Shown: positions 7,135 to 15,172 of the stretch, one piece after another
Position numbering within the stretch: position 1 is the stretch's first letter
Layout of the letters: the number at the start of each line of letters is the position of its first letter
Assembly (NCBI GenBank): GCA_900553885.1
Contig: USFD01000058.1
Span: 1-19,746, forward strand
Direction of reading: 5' to 3'
From: an uncultured Ruminococcus sp.
Lineage (GTDB): Bacteria > Bacillota > Clostridia > Lachnospirales > Lachnospiraceae
DNA: 19,746 bases
Notes under the pieces: model-generated
Told to the model about the DNA's origin: nothing
The model's input: only the letters and a program-made list of their open reading frames with translations
Database searches by the model: none
Made by a program: the position numbers and the translations under genes

Positions 7135-9672
7135 TTATCCCTGGTCTTTCATCTGTCCTGCCAGGTATTGTTCAAACTCATCCTTTGTCATAAGTACTTT
7201 TCTGGGTTTCGTTCCTTCTTCCGGTCCTACAACGCCTGCTTCGGCCAGCTGATCCATGATTCTCGCCGCCCGGTTAAATCCAATCTTGAACATCCGCTGC
7301 AGCATCCCTATGGATGCTTTTTCTTTGTCAATAATCAGCTGTCCGGCCTCTGCAAAATATGCATCATGCTCATTTCTGCTGTCCGGGCCGGCGCCCGGCG
7401 TCTGGACGGAAATATCTATATTCATATGTTCTTCCAGCTCATCATTGTATGTGGCATTTCCATTGCTGCTGATCAGATAGTCAACAACCTTCTGAACTTC
7501 CTGATCCGATACAAATGACCCCTGGACGCGCACCGGTTTCGGATAACCGGACGGATAAAACAGCATATCGCCTTTTCCCAGAAGTTTTTCTGCGCCGTTC
7601 ATATCTATAATCGTTCGGGAATCTACCCCGGAAGAAACAGAAAAGGCAATTCTGGACGGCATATTCGCCTTAATCAGGCCTGTAATGACATTTACCGAAG
7701 GTCTCTGTGTAGCCAGAACCAGGTGCAGGCCTGCTGCTCTCGCAAGCTGTGCAAGACGGCAGATAGCTCCTTCCACCTCGCCTGGCGCAACCATCATAAG
7801 ATCTGCAAGCTCGTCAATTATAATCACGATCTGGGGAAGTTTCTTTATCTTTTCTTCCCCGTTCTGCTGTTCTTTTACTTTTGCGTTGAATCCCTTCAGA
7901 TCCCTTACATTATATTCGGCAAACAGCTTGTATCTTTTTTCCATTTCAGCCACAGCCCAGTTCAGGGCACCTGCCGCTTTCTTCGGATCCGTGACAACCG
8001 GAATCATCAGATGAGGGATTCCGTTATATACACTTAGTTCCACAACTTTCGGATCTACAAGAATCAGCTTCACTTCTTCCGGATCCGCCTTATATATAAT
8101 GCTCATGATAAGAGTGTTAATGCATACAGACTTTCCGGATCCGGTAGCGCCTGCCACAAGCAGATGGGGCATTTTTGCAATATCTGCCACAACCGCTTTG
8201 CCTGCAATATCCTTTCCCACTGCAAACGTAATGGGAGATCTGCTTTTTTTGAATTCCGCAGACTCAAGGATATCCCGAAGATTTACCGGAACACTTTCTT
8301 TATTCGGCACCTCTATACCTACTGCGGCTTTTCCGGGAATCGGCGCTTCTATTCTTAGATCCGCCACCGCCAGATTCAGTTTAATGTCATCGGCAAGTCC
8401 TACGATTTTGCTGACTTTAACTCCCTGCTCCGGCTGCAGCTCATATCTTGTAACAGACGGCCCGCAGCTTGCATTTGTAACATGGACCCGCACTCCGAAA
8501 TTCTGAAGTGTCTGTTCCAGTTTCAGTGCAGTTGCTCTCAGATGAGCGTCTGAATCTCCAACGGACTTTCGTCCCTTTTCCAGCAGAGACAGCGGCGGAA
8601 TTTTATATGTCTTCCGCGGCTTTTCCTCCTGACGCCGCACGGTATCCGCCACATTTGCCGCTTCTGCGGCAACTTCTCTGGCCTCCTGGCGGGCATTGCG
8701 CCTGGTCTTTCCGGTTTCAGGAGCGGAATCTTCGGGCGGAGAAAACGGAAGTTCCTCCGTCTGTCCCATCTCCGGCTCCGTCATCCTCTCGCTTTCTTCC
8801 TGAAACTGTTCAGGCTGGGCACGGTTAATCACGAATTCATCAAAGGGATCTCCGGCCTCCGTTTCCTCCGGATCCGGAATAATTTCATGAACATCCGGAG
8901 ATTTTTTTCTTCCTCTCCGTTTCTTCTCTTCCCCTTCCGGCATAAGTGTGGTGGCAAATGAGACGCCGGTCACTTTATTATCCCGGCGCTTATCCGCTTC
9001 CACGGAATTTCTTTCTTTCTTCTGTTTTTCCTCTTTCTGCTCTCTTTCCTCTTTCCTGTGCTTTTCCCGGATTGCAGCCGTCTCCTGTCTTTTCTTTTTT
9101 GCATCCTCGTAAGCCTCTTTGCTTTTCCTGCCAAGAGGTGCCAGAAGAGACTTCTCTGTAATCAGAATCACACAGATAATACAAAGCACAAACAGGACTA
9201 CATATGTTCCGATTTCCCCGATCAGCGGACAGAAGAGACTGACAACACATCCTCCGGTCAGACCTCCCGCATTCTGATGAATACTGGATCTGTGATAATA
9301 CGTAAGCAGAGATATCCCCGGCTTATACTGGTCGAAAATCAGCCCGAATACAGCAGTAAGGAGCAGGAACAGTACAACCGCTGCCCCTATCTTTATGTAA
9401 GCGTGTGCATTTCCCCGGTTAGATACGAGAAATGCACTGATGCCAAAGGCGGCAAAAGGCAGAACATATGCCATAATGCCGAAGAGACCGAAAAATACAG
9501 ATGAAACAGCCTCTCCGACAATTCCTCCCATGCCGAAATTGCTCAGAACAAGCAGAATGCATACCGCAAGTGCGATCAGAATAATAATCTCCCCTCTGAT
9601 CTCCTGATTCTGCTGCTCTTTCTTCGGCCTTCCCCTGGTTGATTTCTTCTTCTTTGTAGGTTTCGCAGCCAT
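7135..9672 (-). CDS. DNA translocase of the FtsK/SpoIIIE family
   Basis: This membrane-anchored, ATP-driven double-stranded DNA pump clears chromosome from the division septum or, in spore formers, moves it into the forespore. At 845 aa it has all expected parts. Four hydrophobic segments lie within ~28-172. A long charged linker (~180-370), rich in Lys, Glu and Arg, follows. The RecA-like motor has Walker A GATGSGKS near 507 and Walker B IVIIIDELADLMM. A C-terminal winged-helix gamma domain (~775-845) contains IGMLQRMFKIGFNRAARIMD, which reads the KOPS/SRS polarity signals. The start has a GGGGG site. The tepA-like gene upstream and fhs downstream are on the same strand. Sequence alone does not say whether this is the vegetative or sporulation copy. 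Confidence 0.95.
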   Translation of the reverse strand: MAAKPTKKKKSTRGRPKKEQQNQEIRGEIIILIALAVCILLVLSNFGMGGIVGEAVSSVFFGLFGIMAYVLPFAAFGISAFLVSNRGNAHAYIKIGAAVVLFLLLTAVFGLIFDQYKPGISLLTYYHRSSIHQNAGGLTGGCVVSLFCPLIGEIGTYVVLFVLCIICVILITEKSLLAPLGRKSKEAYEDAKKKRQETAAIREKHRKEEREQKEEKQKKERNSVEADKRRDNKVTGVSFATTLMPEGEEKKRRGRKKSPDVHEIIPDPEETEAGDPFDEFVINRAQPEQFQEESERMTEPEMGQTEELPFSPPEDSAPETGKTRRNARQEAREVAAEAANVADTVRRQEEKPRKTYKIPPLSLLEKGRKSVGDSDAHLRATALKLEQTLQNFGVRVHVTNASCGPSVTRYELQPEQGVKVSKIVGLADDIKLNLAVADLRIEAPIPGKAAVGIEVPNKESVPVNLRDILESAEFKKSRSPITFAVGKDIAGKAVVADIAKMPHLLVAGATGSGKSVCINTLIMSIIYKADPEEVKLILVDPKVVELSVYNGIPHLMIPVVTDPKKAAGALNWAVAEMEKRYKLFAEYNVRDLKGFNAKVKEQQNGEEKIKKLPQIVIIIDELADLMMVAPGEVEGAICRLAQLARAAGLHLVLATQRPSVNVITGLIKANMPSRIAFSVSSGVDSRTIIDMNGAEKLLGKGDMLFYPSGYPKPVRVQGSFVSDQEVQKVVDYLISSNGNATYNDELEEHMNIDISVQTPGAGPDSRNEHDAYFAEAGQLIIDKEKASIGMLQRMFKIGFNRAARIMDQLAEAGVVGPEEGTKPRKVLMTKDEFEQYLAGQMKDQG

Positions 9673-9708
9673 ATGAATCCCCCTTAATTAATTACACATA
9701 CTGATTCT

Positions 9709-9717
9709 AGTATATCA
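9709..9717 (-). promoter_or_regulatory. Possible extended -10 promoter ahead of the translocase gene
   Basis: On the minus strand TGATATACT is an extended -10 element (TGn plus TATACT), ~37 bases upstream of the translocase ATG in the 64-bp gap after the ClpP-like gene. No good -35 accompanies it. It would allow ftsK-fhs-folD to be expressed apart from the protease gene. Confidence 0.35.
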
Positions 9718-9723
9718 TTATTT

Positions 9724-9747
9724 AAAATTTGTGTCATTACAAATTTT
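9724..9747. repeat. A/T-rich inverted repeat across the stop of the ClpP-like gene
   Basis: Nine paired bases, AAAATTTGT (9724-9732) and ACAAATTTT (9739-9747), surround a 6-nt loop holding part of the stop codon at 9737-9739. It is A/T-rich and lacks a T-run on the minus strand, so it is at best a weak terminator or a pause site. Confidence 0.45.
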
Positions 9748-10450
9748 TCCTTCTCTCCTCAATCATTTCGTGCAGTTTGGCAAAAGCCTGGCTGATTCCT
9801 CCCACTTCATCAATCAGACCTTCCCGGACCGCATCCTCCCCTTCCAGCATAGTTCCCACATCTTTTACAAGCTGGGTAGAATCCAGCATAAGCTCCAGCA
9901 GGCGTTCCTGCGAAATTTTGGAATGTTCTGAAATAAATCTTGCAATTCTGTCCTGCGTTTTTTCTATATTGCGATAACTCTGAATTACACCGATAAACAT
10001 TCCGGTAGAGCGGACCGGATGAACAATCATGGTTCCTGTCGGTACAATAAAGGAATAGTCTGCCGACACGGCCAGAGGCCCTCCGATGGAATGACTGCCT
10101 CCCAGCACAAGCGAGACTGTAGGTTTACTGAGAGACGCAATCATCTCCGCAATCGCAAGGCCTGCCTCCACATCTCCGCCCAGCGTATTGAGAAGAATCA
10201 GAACACCTTCTGTATCCTCGTCCTCCTCCGCTTCTGCCAGCCGCGGAAGCAGATGTTCATATTTGGTCGCCTTTGTATTTCCGGATACCGCCTCATGCCC
10301 TTCAATCTCTCCGATAATGGTCAGCAGACGGATCCCGTGCTTTCCGCTTTTTCCGGTCAGCTTCAGAGATCCGGTCTCCCGGATTGCCTGGTCTTCCTGC
10401 TCTTCACTTCCGTTGGGGCCTTCCGTATTTGCATTTTCTTTCTCCGGCAT
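9737..10450 (-). CDS. ClpP-family serine protease, TepA-like
   Basis: This 237-aa protein has a ClpP/crotonase fold. The motif GGSHSIGGPLAVSA places the nucleophile at about S121, and MIVHPV places the catalytic His at about H144. LLNTLGGDVEAGLAIAEMI (87-105) is the helix-strand region typical of the family. An acidic, low-complexity N-terminus of ~30 residues precedes the fold; there is no signal peptide, so it is cytosolic. In Bacillus subtilis the relative TepA is encoded beside spoIIIE, the same arrangement seen here with the FtsK/SpoIIIE gene downstream, which favours TepA over housekeeping ClpP. The start has GGAGG seven bases upstream. No Clp ATPase gene is nearby. Confidence 0.87.
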   Translation of the reverse strand: MPEKENANTEGPNGSEEQEDQAIRETGSLKLTGKSGKHGIRLLTIIGEIEGHEAVSGNTKATKYEHLLPRLAEAEEDEDTEGVLILLNTLGGDVEAGLAIAEMIASLSKPTVSLVLGGSHSIGGPLAVSADYSFIVPTGTMIVHPVRSTGMFIGVIQSYRNIEKTQDRIARFISEHSKISQERLLELMLDSTQLVKDVGTMLEGEDAVREGLIDEVGGISQAFAKLHEMIEERRKNL

Positions 10451-10564
10451 ATCTGTATCCTCCTTCTCTGTTTCAGGTACTTTTTAACATAGAATAGTAT
10501 AAGAAAAGTGCTGATCTTTTATACAGTAAAACCTTTATGAAAGAAAAAGTTGCCGGAGAACATT

Positions 10565-10606
10565 AAAAATGGTATGAGTATAAATTGTATACACCCATAC
10601 CATTTT
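10565..10606. terminator. Strong terminator after the methionine gene
   Basis: AAAATGGTATG-type arms (10566-10576 and 10595-10605) pair perfectly over 11 bp and extend further with mismatches around an A/T-rich loop. T-runs follow on both strands. It sits just after the sulfhydrylase stop on the minus strand and closes the yebC-CFI-metY unit. Confidence 0.85.
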
Positions 10607-10609
10607 GTT

Positions 10610-11884
10610 TTACTGCAGTGCCTGCTCCAGGTCTGCGATAATATCTTCTATATTTTCAATTCCCACACTGAAACGGATCAGATCCGGCTGAACGCCTGCC
10701 TCCATCAGTTCCTGATCATTCATCTGCCGATGGGTATGGCTTGCCGGATGAAGCACACAGCTTCTCGCGTCTGCCACATGCGTCACAATCGCAATCATCT
10801 TCAGTTTATCCATCATCTCAACGGCTGCCTCTCTTCCGCCTTTCAGACCGAATGTAATAACACCGCATGTACCGTTCGGCATATATTTCTGAGCCAGTTC
10901 ATAATATTTATCTCCCGGCAGAGAAGGACATTTCACCCATGCAACTTTCTCGTGATTCTGAAGATACTGAGCAGCCTTCAGTGCATTTTCACAATGTCTG
11001 GGCATTCTTAAGTGCAGTGTCTCAAGCCCGATATTGAGAAGAAATGCATTCTGAGGAGACTGAATCGATCCCAGATCTCTCATAAGCTGCGCTGTTGCTT
11101 TCATAATAAAGGCTGTCTTGCCGAACTTCTCTGCGTACACGATTCCATGATAAGTCTCATCCGGTGTTGTAAGACCCGGGAACTTATCCGCATAGGACAT
11201 CCAGTCAAAGTTTCCGCTGTCCACAATTGCGCCGCCCACACAGGCTGCATGTCCGTCCATATATTTTGTTGTGGAGTGAGTTACGATATCTGCTCCCCAC
11301 TCAAACGGCCGGCAGTTGATCGGAGTTGCAAATGTATTATCCACAATAAACGGAACCCCGTGTCTGTGCGCAGCATCTGCGAATTTCTCAAAATCAAGCA
11401 CAATGAGAGCCGGATTAGCGATCGACTCTCCGAAAACAGCCTTTGTATTCTCCTGGAATGCTGCTTCCAGCTCTTCCGGCGTGCAGTCCGGATCTACGAA
11501 AGTTGCTTCCACTCCCATTTTTCTGATCGTATGTGCAAACAGATTATATGTACCTCCGTAAAGCGCGGAAGCACATACGATATGATCCCCTGCCTGGGCA
11601 ATATTCATGATAGCATAAAAATTCGCTGCCTGTCCGGAAGAAGTCAGCATAGCTGCAACGCCGCCTTCCAGATCGCATATCTTAGCCGCAACAGCATCAT
11701 TGGTAGGATTCTGAAGACGGGTATAAAAATATCCGGACTCCTCCAGGTCGAACAGTCTTCCCATCTGCTCGCTGCTTGTATACCGGAAAGTTGTACTCTG
11801 ATAAATCGGAAGAATTCTGGGCTCTCCGTTTCCCGGTTCATAGCCGGACTGGATACATTTTGTTTCAATCTTATAATTGCTCAT
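10610..11884 (-). CDS. metY: O-acetylhomoserine sulfhydrylase (Cys/Met metabolism PLP enzyme)
   Basis: This PLP enzyme of the Cys/Met family makes homocysteine from O-acetylhomoserine and sulfide. At 424 aa it is longer than cystathionine gamma-synthases (~390), as is usual for MetY. Motifs are YTRLQNPTN (54-62), the PLP-stacking SALYGGTYNL region (106-115), DNTFATP (182-188) and the Schiff-base lysine in THSTTKYMDGH (K207). The RBS AGGAGG lies inside the end of the preceding gene, whose stop is three bases before this ATG, so the two are translationally linked. No SAM riboswitch or T-box was seen in front of it. Use of other thiols or other activated homoserines cannot be excluded. Confidence 0.92.
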   Translation of the reverse strand: MSNYKIETKCIQSGYEPGNGEPRILPIYQSTTFRYTSSEQMGRLFDLEESGYFYTRLQNPTNDAVAAKICDLEGGVAAMLTSSGQAANFYAIMNIAQAGDHIVCASALYGGTYNLFAHTIRKMGVEATFVDPDCTPEELEAAFQENTKAVFGESIANPALIVLDFEKFADAAHRHGVPFIVDNTFATPINCRPFEWGADIVTHSTTKYMDGHAACVGGAIVDSGNFDWMSYADKFPGLTTPDETYHGIVYAEKFGKTAFIMKATAQLMRDLGSIQSPQNAFLLNIGLETLHLRMPRHCENALKAAQYLQNHEKVAWVKCPSLPGDKYYELAQKYMPNGTCGVITFGLKGGREAAVEMMDKLKMIAIVTHVADARSCVLHPASHTHRQMNDQELMEAGVQPDLIRFSVGIENIEDIIADLEQALQ

Positions 11885-11887
11885 GTT

Positions 11888-12649
11888 TTAATCCTCCTGT
11901 AAATATAAATACTGTGCCTCAAGTTTCCTTACCATGCTGCTGTACAGATCTCTGCACTTTTCGTTTTCTCCATTCTCAATCAAAGTAATGCACGGACTGA
12001 GGTAGGTCTTCCAGATATCTTCGTAGATTTTATCCGCCTCTGCTTTTTTGTCAATCCTCTTCACAATTGTAGGAGCGATATTATAATACTCCTCTACCAT
12101 TTCTTTTCCTTTGTCAGTGGAAAGGAGGTAAGAGTCTCTGTAATTTCTCAGCGTATTCAATTCATAACAGTCGTCGGGCCTGCCCATACTTCTGCAGACT
12201 GCAGTGGTAATATAGCAGAAAACACTCCTGCGGAATCCTTTTTTTATATTTTCGTAGCTGGAAAATGCAATCTTTGCGTCCGGGATCTGCTTATTCCAGA
12301 TCTCTGTAATATCCTTGATAAGCTCTTCCTTTTTTTCTGATTCGGTTTCTCCCAGAAGAGGCAGAAAATAAGCCACCATATTCAGATTGTAATCAAATGC
12401 TTTCAATTCCCGCTTTCTTTTGGAGGAGATCCCTTTCAGCTGCGAAAGCGCGTATTCCGGAATACAGGAAACAACGAATGTTCTCATCTCTTCCGATTCC
12501 TCGCACTGCTCCAGCGTCTCACGGAAAAAATCAGCGTATTTTTTCAGCATTTCTTCCATATCAGAAGCGTAATGTTTTTTTCTGAATTTGCAGTCCATTG
12601 TTTCTTCAAATACTGCAATCAATTCATTACGAATCTTTTCTTTCTCCAT
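11888..12649 (-). CDS. Uncharacterised helical protein with a CFI-box-like motif
   Basis: This 253-aa soluble protein has no signal peptide or membrane segment. The only recognisable region is 145-200: CYITTAVC, then DDCYELNTLRNYRDSYLL, then GKEMVEEYYNIAPTIV. It resembles the CFI-box motif (C[FY]I.T.....LR.[FY]RD..L....G...V..YY..[SA]P) found at the C-terminus of many bacterial proteins and internally in some Firmicute proteins. The flanks are charged and helix-rich. The N-terminal half has several Cys (C20, C49, C62) and the motif adds C145, C152 and C161, so metal or redox chemistry is possible but unproven. It sits 11 bases after yebC and three bases before metY, on the same strand with a good AAAGGAG site. 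The function is unknown. Confidence 0.78.
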   Translation of the reverse strand: MEKEKIRNELIAVFEETMDCKFRKKHYASDMEEMLKKYADFFRETLEQCEESEEMRTFVVSCIPEYALSQLKGISSKRKRELKAFDYNLNMVAYFLPLLGETESEKKEELIKDITEIWNKQIPDAKIAFSSYENIKKGFRRSVFCYITTAVCRSMGRPDDCYELNTLRNYRDSYLLSTDKGKEMVEEYYNIAPTIVKRIDKKAEADKIYEDIWKTYLSPCITLIENGENEKCRDLYSSMVRKLEAQYLYLQED

Positions 12650-12660
12650 CTTCTGCTCCT

Positions 12661-13392
12661 TTACTCATTCCAGTTGTGATATACATCCTGAACGTCGTCG
12701 TCCTCTTCAAGCAGATCCAGTGTTTTCTGGATATTCTTAATATCCTCCTCGTCAGTCAGTTCTACATATGTCTGAGGAATCATGGTAACTTCGGCCCCTG
12801 CCATGGGAATTCCTGCCTCCTCAAGTTTCAGACGTACATCACTGAAAGCCTCCGGCGCGGTGAGAATCTCATAGCTTTCCTCGTCCTCAACAAAATCTTC
12901 GGCCCCTGCATCCAGCGCCAGCATCATCAGTTCGTCAGCATCCATATCACAGTCTTCTTTTGCTACAAAGATCTGTCCTTTTTCATCAAACATAAAAGAT
13001 ACACATCCGGGTGTTCCTACGTTTCCGTTTCCCTTCGTAAATGCATTTCTTACATTGGAAGCTGTCCTGTTTTTATTATCTGTAAGTGTCTTTACGATAA
13101 TTGCTGTTCCGTTAGGGCCGTAGCCTTCATATGTAATATGCTCGTAGTTATCTGCAGATCCTTCTCCTGCAGCCTTTTTGATATTTCTCTCAATCGTATC
13201 GTTGGGCATATTATTTGCCTTTGCTTTTGCAATAACATCACGGAGTCTGCTGTTATTGGCCGGATCTGCTCCGCCGCCCTCTTTTACTGCAACTGCAAGC
13301 TCACGTCCGATTTTTGTAAAAATCTTTCCCTTTGCAGCATCATTTTTTTCTTTCTTATGTTTAATATTGGCAAATTTTGAATGTCCTGACAT
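12661..13392 (-). CDS. YebC/TACO1-family protein
   Basis: This 243-aa protein starts with MSGHSKFANIKHKKEKNDAAKGK, the family hallmark, and is full length. Members were first annotated as transcriptional regulators (PmpR). The TACO1/YebC family is now also linked to translation of proline-rich stretches on the ribosome, so a translation role is the better guess for a housekeeping copy. A GGAG site precedes the ATG. It is the first gene of the yebC-CFI-metY unit, with a promoter upstream that overlaps the end of the mazF region. Confidence 0.92.
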   Translation of the reverse strand: MSGHSKFANIKHKKEKNDAAKGKIFTKIGRELAVAVKEGGGADPANNSRLRDVIAKAKANNMPNDTIERNIKKAAGEGSADNYEHITYEGYGPNGTAIIVKTLTDNKNRTASNVRNAFTKGNGNVGTPGCVSFMFDEKGQIFVAKEDCDMDADELMMLALDAGAEDFVEDEESYEILTAPEAFSDVRLKLEEAGIPMAGAEVTMIPQTYVELTDEEDIKNIQKTLDLLEEDDDVQDVYHNWNE

Positions 13393-13423
13393 GGTGTATT
13401 CTCCTCTTTTCTCTTTCTCTCAT

Positions 13424-13450
13424 TAAAAGCAGCGCCCTCAGGCGCTGTCC
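13424..13450 (-). terminator. Hairpin terminator after mazF (also lies in the yebC leader)
   Basis: CAGCGCC (13430-13436) and GGCGCTG (13441-13447) pair perfectly around a 4-nt loop. On the minus strand the stem is followed by CTTTTAA. It lies 54 bases after the mazF stop and ~37 bases before the yebC ATG. Confidence 0.7.
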
Positions 13451-13467
13451 GCACTATATGCCCTTCA

Positions 13468-13496
13468 ATTTTATCACTCTTTTTACATTCTGTAAA
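13468..13496 (-). promoter_or_regulatory. Probable promoter for yebC
   Basis: On the minus strand: TTTACA (13491-13496), a 17-bp spacer and TAAAAT (13468-13473), immediately after the mazF stop. A transcript from here would carry the mazF terminator hairpin in its leader. Confidence 0.45.
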
Positions 13497-13501
13497 GAAG
13501 T

Positions 13502-13849
13502 CTATGTAGGAAGCTCCAGGCTGACACGAATGGCCTGGTCTACATTTTTCATCATATCCGGGTCAATATGACAGACAAACTCTTTGAGACGCTGTTTATC
13601 AATAGTGCGGATCTGCTCAAGCAGAATCACGGAATTTTTAACAATTTTATAGTTTCTGGCACTGATCTCTATATGCGTCGGAAGCTTCGCCTTATTCATC
13701 TTTGATGTGATAGCAGCACAGATAACAGTCGGACTATGGCGGTTTCCCACATTGTTCTGAATGATAAGAACAGGGCGGATTCCTCCCTGCTCGGATCCGA
13801 CTACAGGACTTAAGTCTGCATAATAAATATCTCCACGTCTGATATTCAA
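13502..13849 (-). CDS. MazF/PemK-family endoribonuclease toxin (NdoA-like)
   Basis: This ~115-aa protein is of the MazF/Kid/CcdB fold, an mRNA interferase that cuts at short sequence motifs. IRRGDIYYADLSPVVGSEQGG and IRPVLIIQN near the start are characteristic. ICAAITS, THIEI and LLEQIRTIDKQRL complete the small barrel. The longest ORF begins with GTG at 13858, but that GTG is only one base from GGAG. The TTG at 13847-13849, ten bases after GGAG, gives the usual family start (N-I-R-R-G-D). It lies after alr, as ndoA does in Bacillus, but no ribbon-helix-helix antitoxin gene is between them. Either the antitoxin is elsewhere, or the gene is an orphan, or a poorly recognisable small ORF at 13855-14013 plays that role. 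Confidence 0.9.
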   Translation of the reverse strand: MNIRRGDIYYADLSPVVGSEQGGIRPVLIIQNNVGNRHSPTVICAAITSKMNKAKLPTHIEISARNYKIVKNSVILLEQIRTIDKQRLKEFVCHIDPDMMKNVDQAIRVSLELPT

Positions 13850-13854
13850 CTTTT

Positions 13855-14013
13855 TCACACTCCGATTTCATACTTGCATTCTTTTTTCATGTCTCTCACA
13901 TAAAAGAAGCATACTTCAGTATTTCCGTTTTTTTCGGATGTATTCAAAAGGAACTGATCAGACGGCACATCCTGTTTTCTGTTTTTCCTTCCGCCGCACA
14001 GCCCGTCATTCAA
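13855..14013 (-). CDS. Possible small ORF (52 codons) between alr and mazF
   Basis: An open frame runs from a TTG at 14011-14013, inside the alr stop region, to a TGA at 13855-13857. It encodes about 52 aa ending in MKKECKYEIGV. It occupies exactly the spot where the MazE/EndoAI antitoxin gene lies in Bacillus. Its stop is six bases upstream of the likely mazF TTG start, and it overlaps the alternative GTG start as GTGA. There is no good ribosome-binding site at its TTG; a GTG at codon 16 is an alternative. It has no recognisable ribbon-helix-helix or AbrB-like motif. It may be a real short gene, a decayed antitoxin or chance. Confidence 0.25.
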   Translation of the reverse strand: MNDGLCGGRKNRKQDVPSDQFLLNTSEKNGNTEVCFFYVRDMKKECKYEIGV

Positions 14014-15172
14014 AGTAGTCCGTCTGTTTTACAATCCGGCCTCCGGATGTGTACACCCTGGGAATCCGTTTTCCAAGGCAGCAGACAAACTCATAATTAA
14101 ATCTGCCGCTGAGCTCTGCAAGTTCTTCTACTGTAATTCTGTCATCCTGATCCTCGCCGATCAGAACAGCCTGATCCATAAATTTCACGTCCGGAATATC
14201 TGTCACATCCACCATAAACTGGTCCATGCATACCCTTCCCAGAATCCGGGCTCTTTTGCCATGAATCAGTACAGATCCTTTATTGGACAGAGAACGGGGG
14301 TAACCATCTCCGTATCCTACAGGAATTGTCGCTACCCGCATCTGCTTCGGAGCGACAAAGGTTCCTCCGTAGCTGATCGAAGTCCCCGGCTCCACTGTTT
14401 TTACAAATATTACATGGCTGACCAGCGACAAAACAGGCTTCAGGTCAACCGCATCCTGATTTACTTCTTCCGAAGGATACATGCCGTACGTAGATATGCC
14501 TGCTCTGGCCAGATCATGCTTCATATCCGGGAAGTCAATAATTCCGGCACTGTTATCACAGTCGTAATACGGAATTTCCACCCCTCTCTTTTCCATCTGT
14601 TCTTTCATCCACATAAACTTTTTATGCTGGCCATAGGTATATGTTTTATCCGTTTCATCCGCTTTGGCGAAATGAGTGAACATTCCTTCGATTTGTATAT
14701 TTTCCAGTCTGCTGATCCGCCCGATAATCTCTGCGCTTTCTTCTGAAACCGGAAATCCGATTCTTCCCATGCCGGTATCAATCTTGATATGAATATATGC
14801 GTTCTTCCCGGCTCTCTTTGCCGCTTCCGCCATTCCCCGGGCCATCTCTTCCGTATAAACAGCTGCCCGTATTTCACTTCGGACCATCTCATCATACTGG
14901 TCCGGGAAAACGCAGCCCAGAACAAGGATCGGTTTCTTTATCCCATGTTTTCTCAGGATCATTCCCTCATCCAGACTGGCGACTGCATATCCCCACACAT
15001 AATCCAGTTTTTCAAACACTTCTGCAAGAGGCACGGCACCATGTCCGTAAGCATCCGTTTTCACTACTGCGATCAGTCTGGCGCCGCTGCCGATTCTGTT
15101 TTTCATCTGTTCCATATTATATGCAGCCGCATCCAGATCTATCTTTGCGTATACTCTGTTATATTCTTTCAT
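14006..15172 (-). CDS. alr: Alanine racemase
   Basis: This PLP fold-III racemase makes D-alanine for peptidoglycan. With the start chosen here it is 388 aa. AVVKTDAYGHGA holds the PLP lysine (K38). The C-terminal beta domain carries YGGTF, the second active-site tyrosine region, then GYGDGYPR and GRVCMDQFMVDVT. A longer ORF starts at 15205, but the ATG at 15170-15172 overlaps the stop of the preceding gene as ATGA and follows a GAGGAG, giving the usual start MKEYNRVYAKIDLDA. It is coupled to nnrDE upstream and followed by mazF, as in many Firmicutes. Confidence 0.95.
   Translation of the reverse strand: MKEYNRVYAKIDLDAAAYNMEQMKNRIGSGARLIAVVKTDAYGHGAVPLAEVFEKLDYVWGYAVASLDEGMILRKHGIKKPILVLGCVFPDQYDEMVRSEIRAAVYTEEMARGMAEAAKRAGKNAYIHIKIDTGMGRIGFPVSEESAEIIGRISRLENIQIEGMFTHFAKADETDKTYTYGQHKKFMWMKEQMEKRGVEIPYYDCDNSAGIIDFPDMKHDLARAGISTYGMYPSEEVNQDAVDLKPVLSLVSHVIFVKTVEPGTSISYGGTFVAPKQMRVATIPVGYGDGYPRSLSNKGSVLIHGKRARILGRVCMDQFMVDVTDIPDVKFMDQAVLIGEDQDDRITVEELAELSGRFNYEFVCCLGKRIPRVYTSGGRIVKQTDYFE

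Noticed and set aside
11012..11902. A 296-codon plus-strand open frame
   Set aside because: It lies entirely antisense to the clear metY reading frame, is Cys/Ser/Arg-rich and matches no family I know.
11885..13500. SAM riboswitch or T-box controlling metY
   Set aside because: The intergenic DNA in this unit is too short (3 and 11 nt internally, ~110 nt before yebC) and none of the conserved elements was seen.
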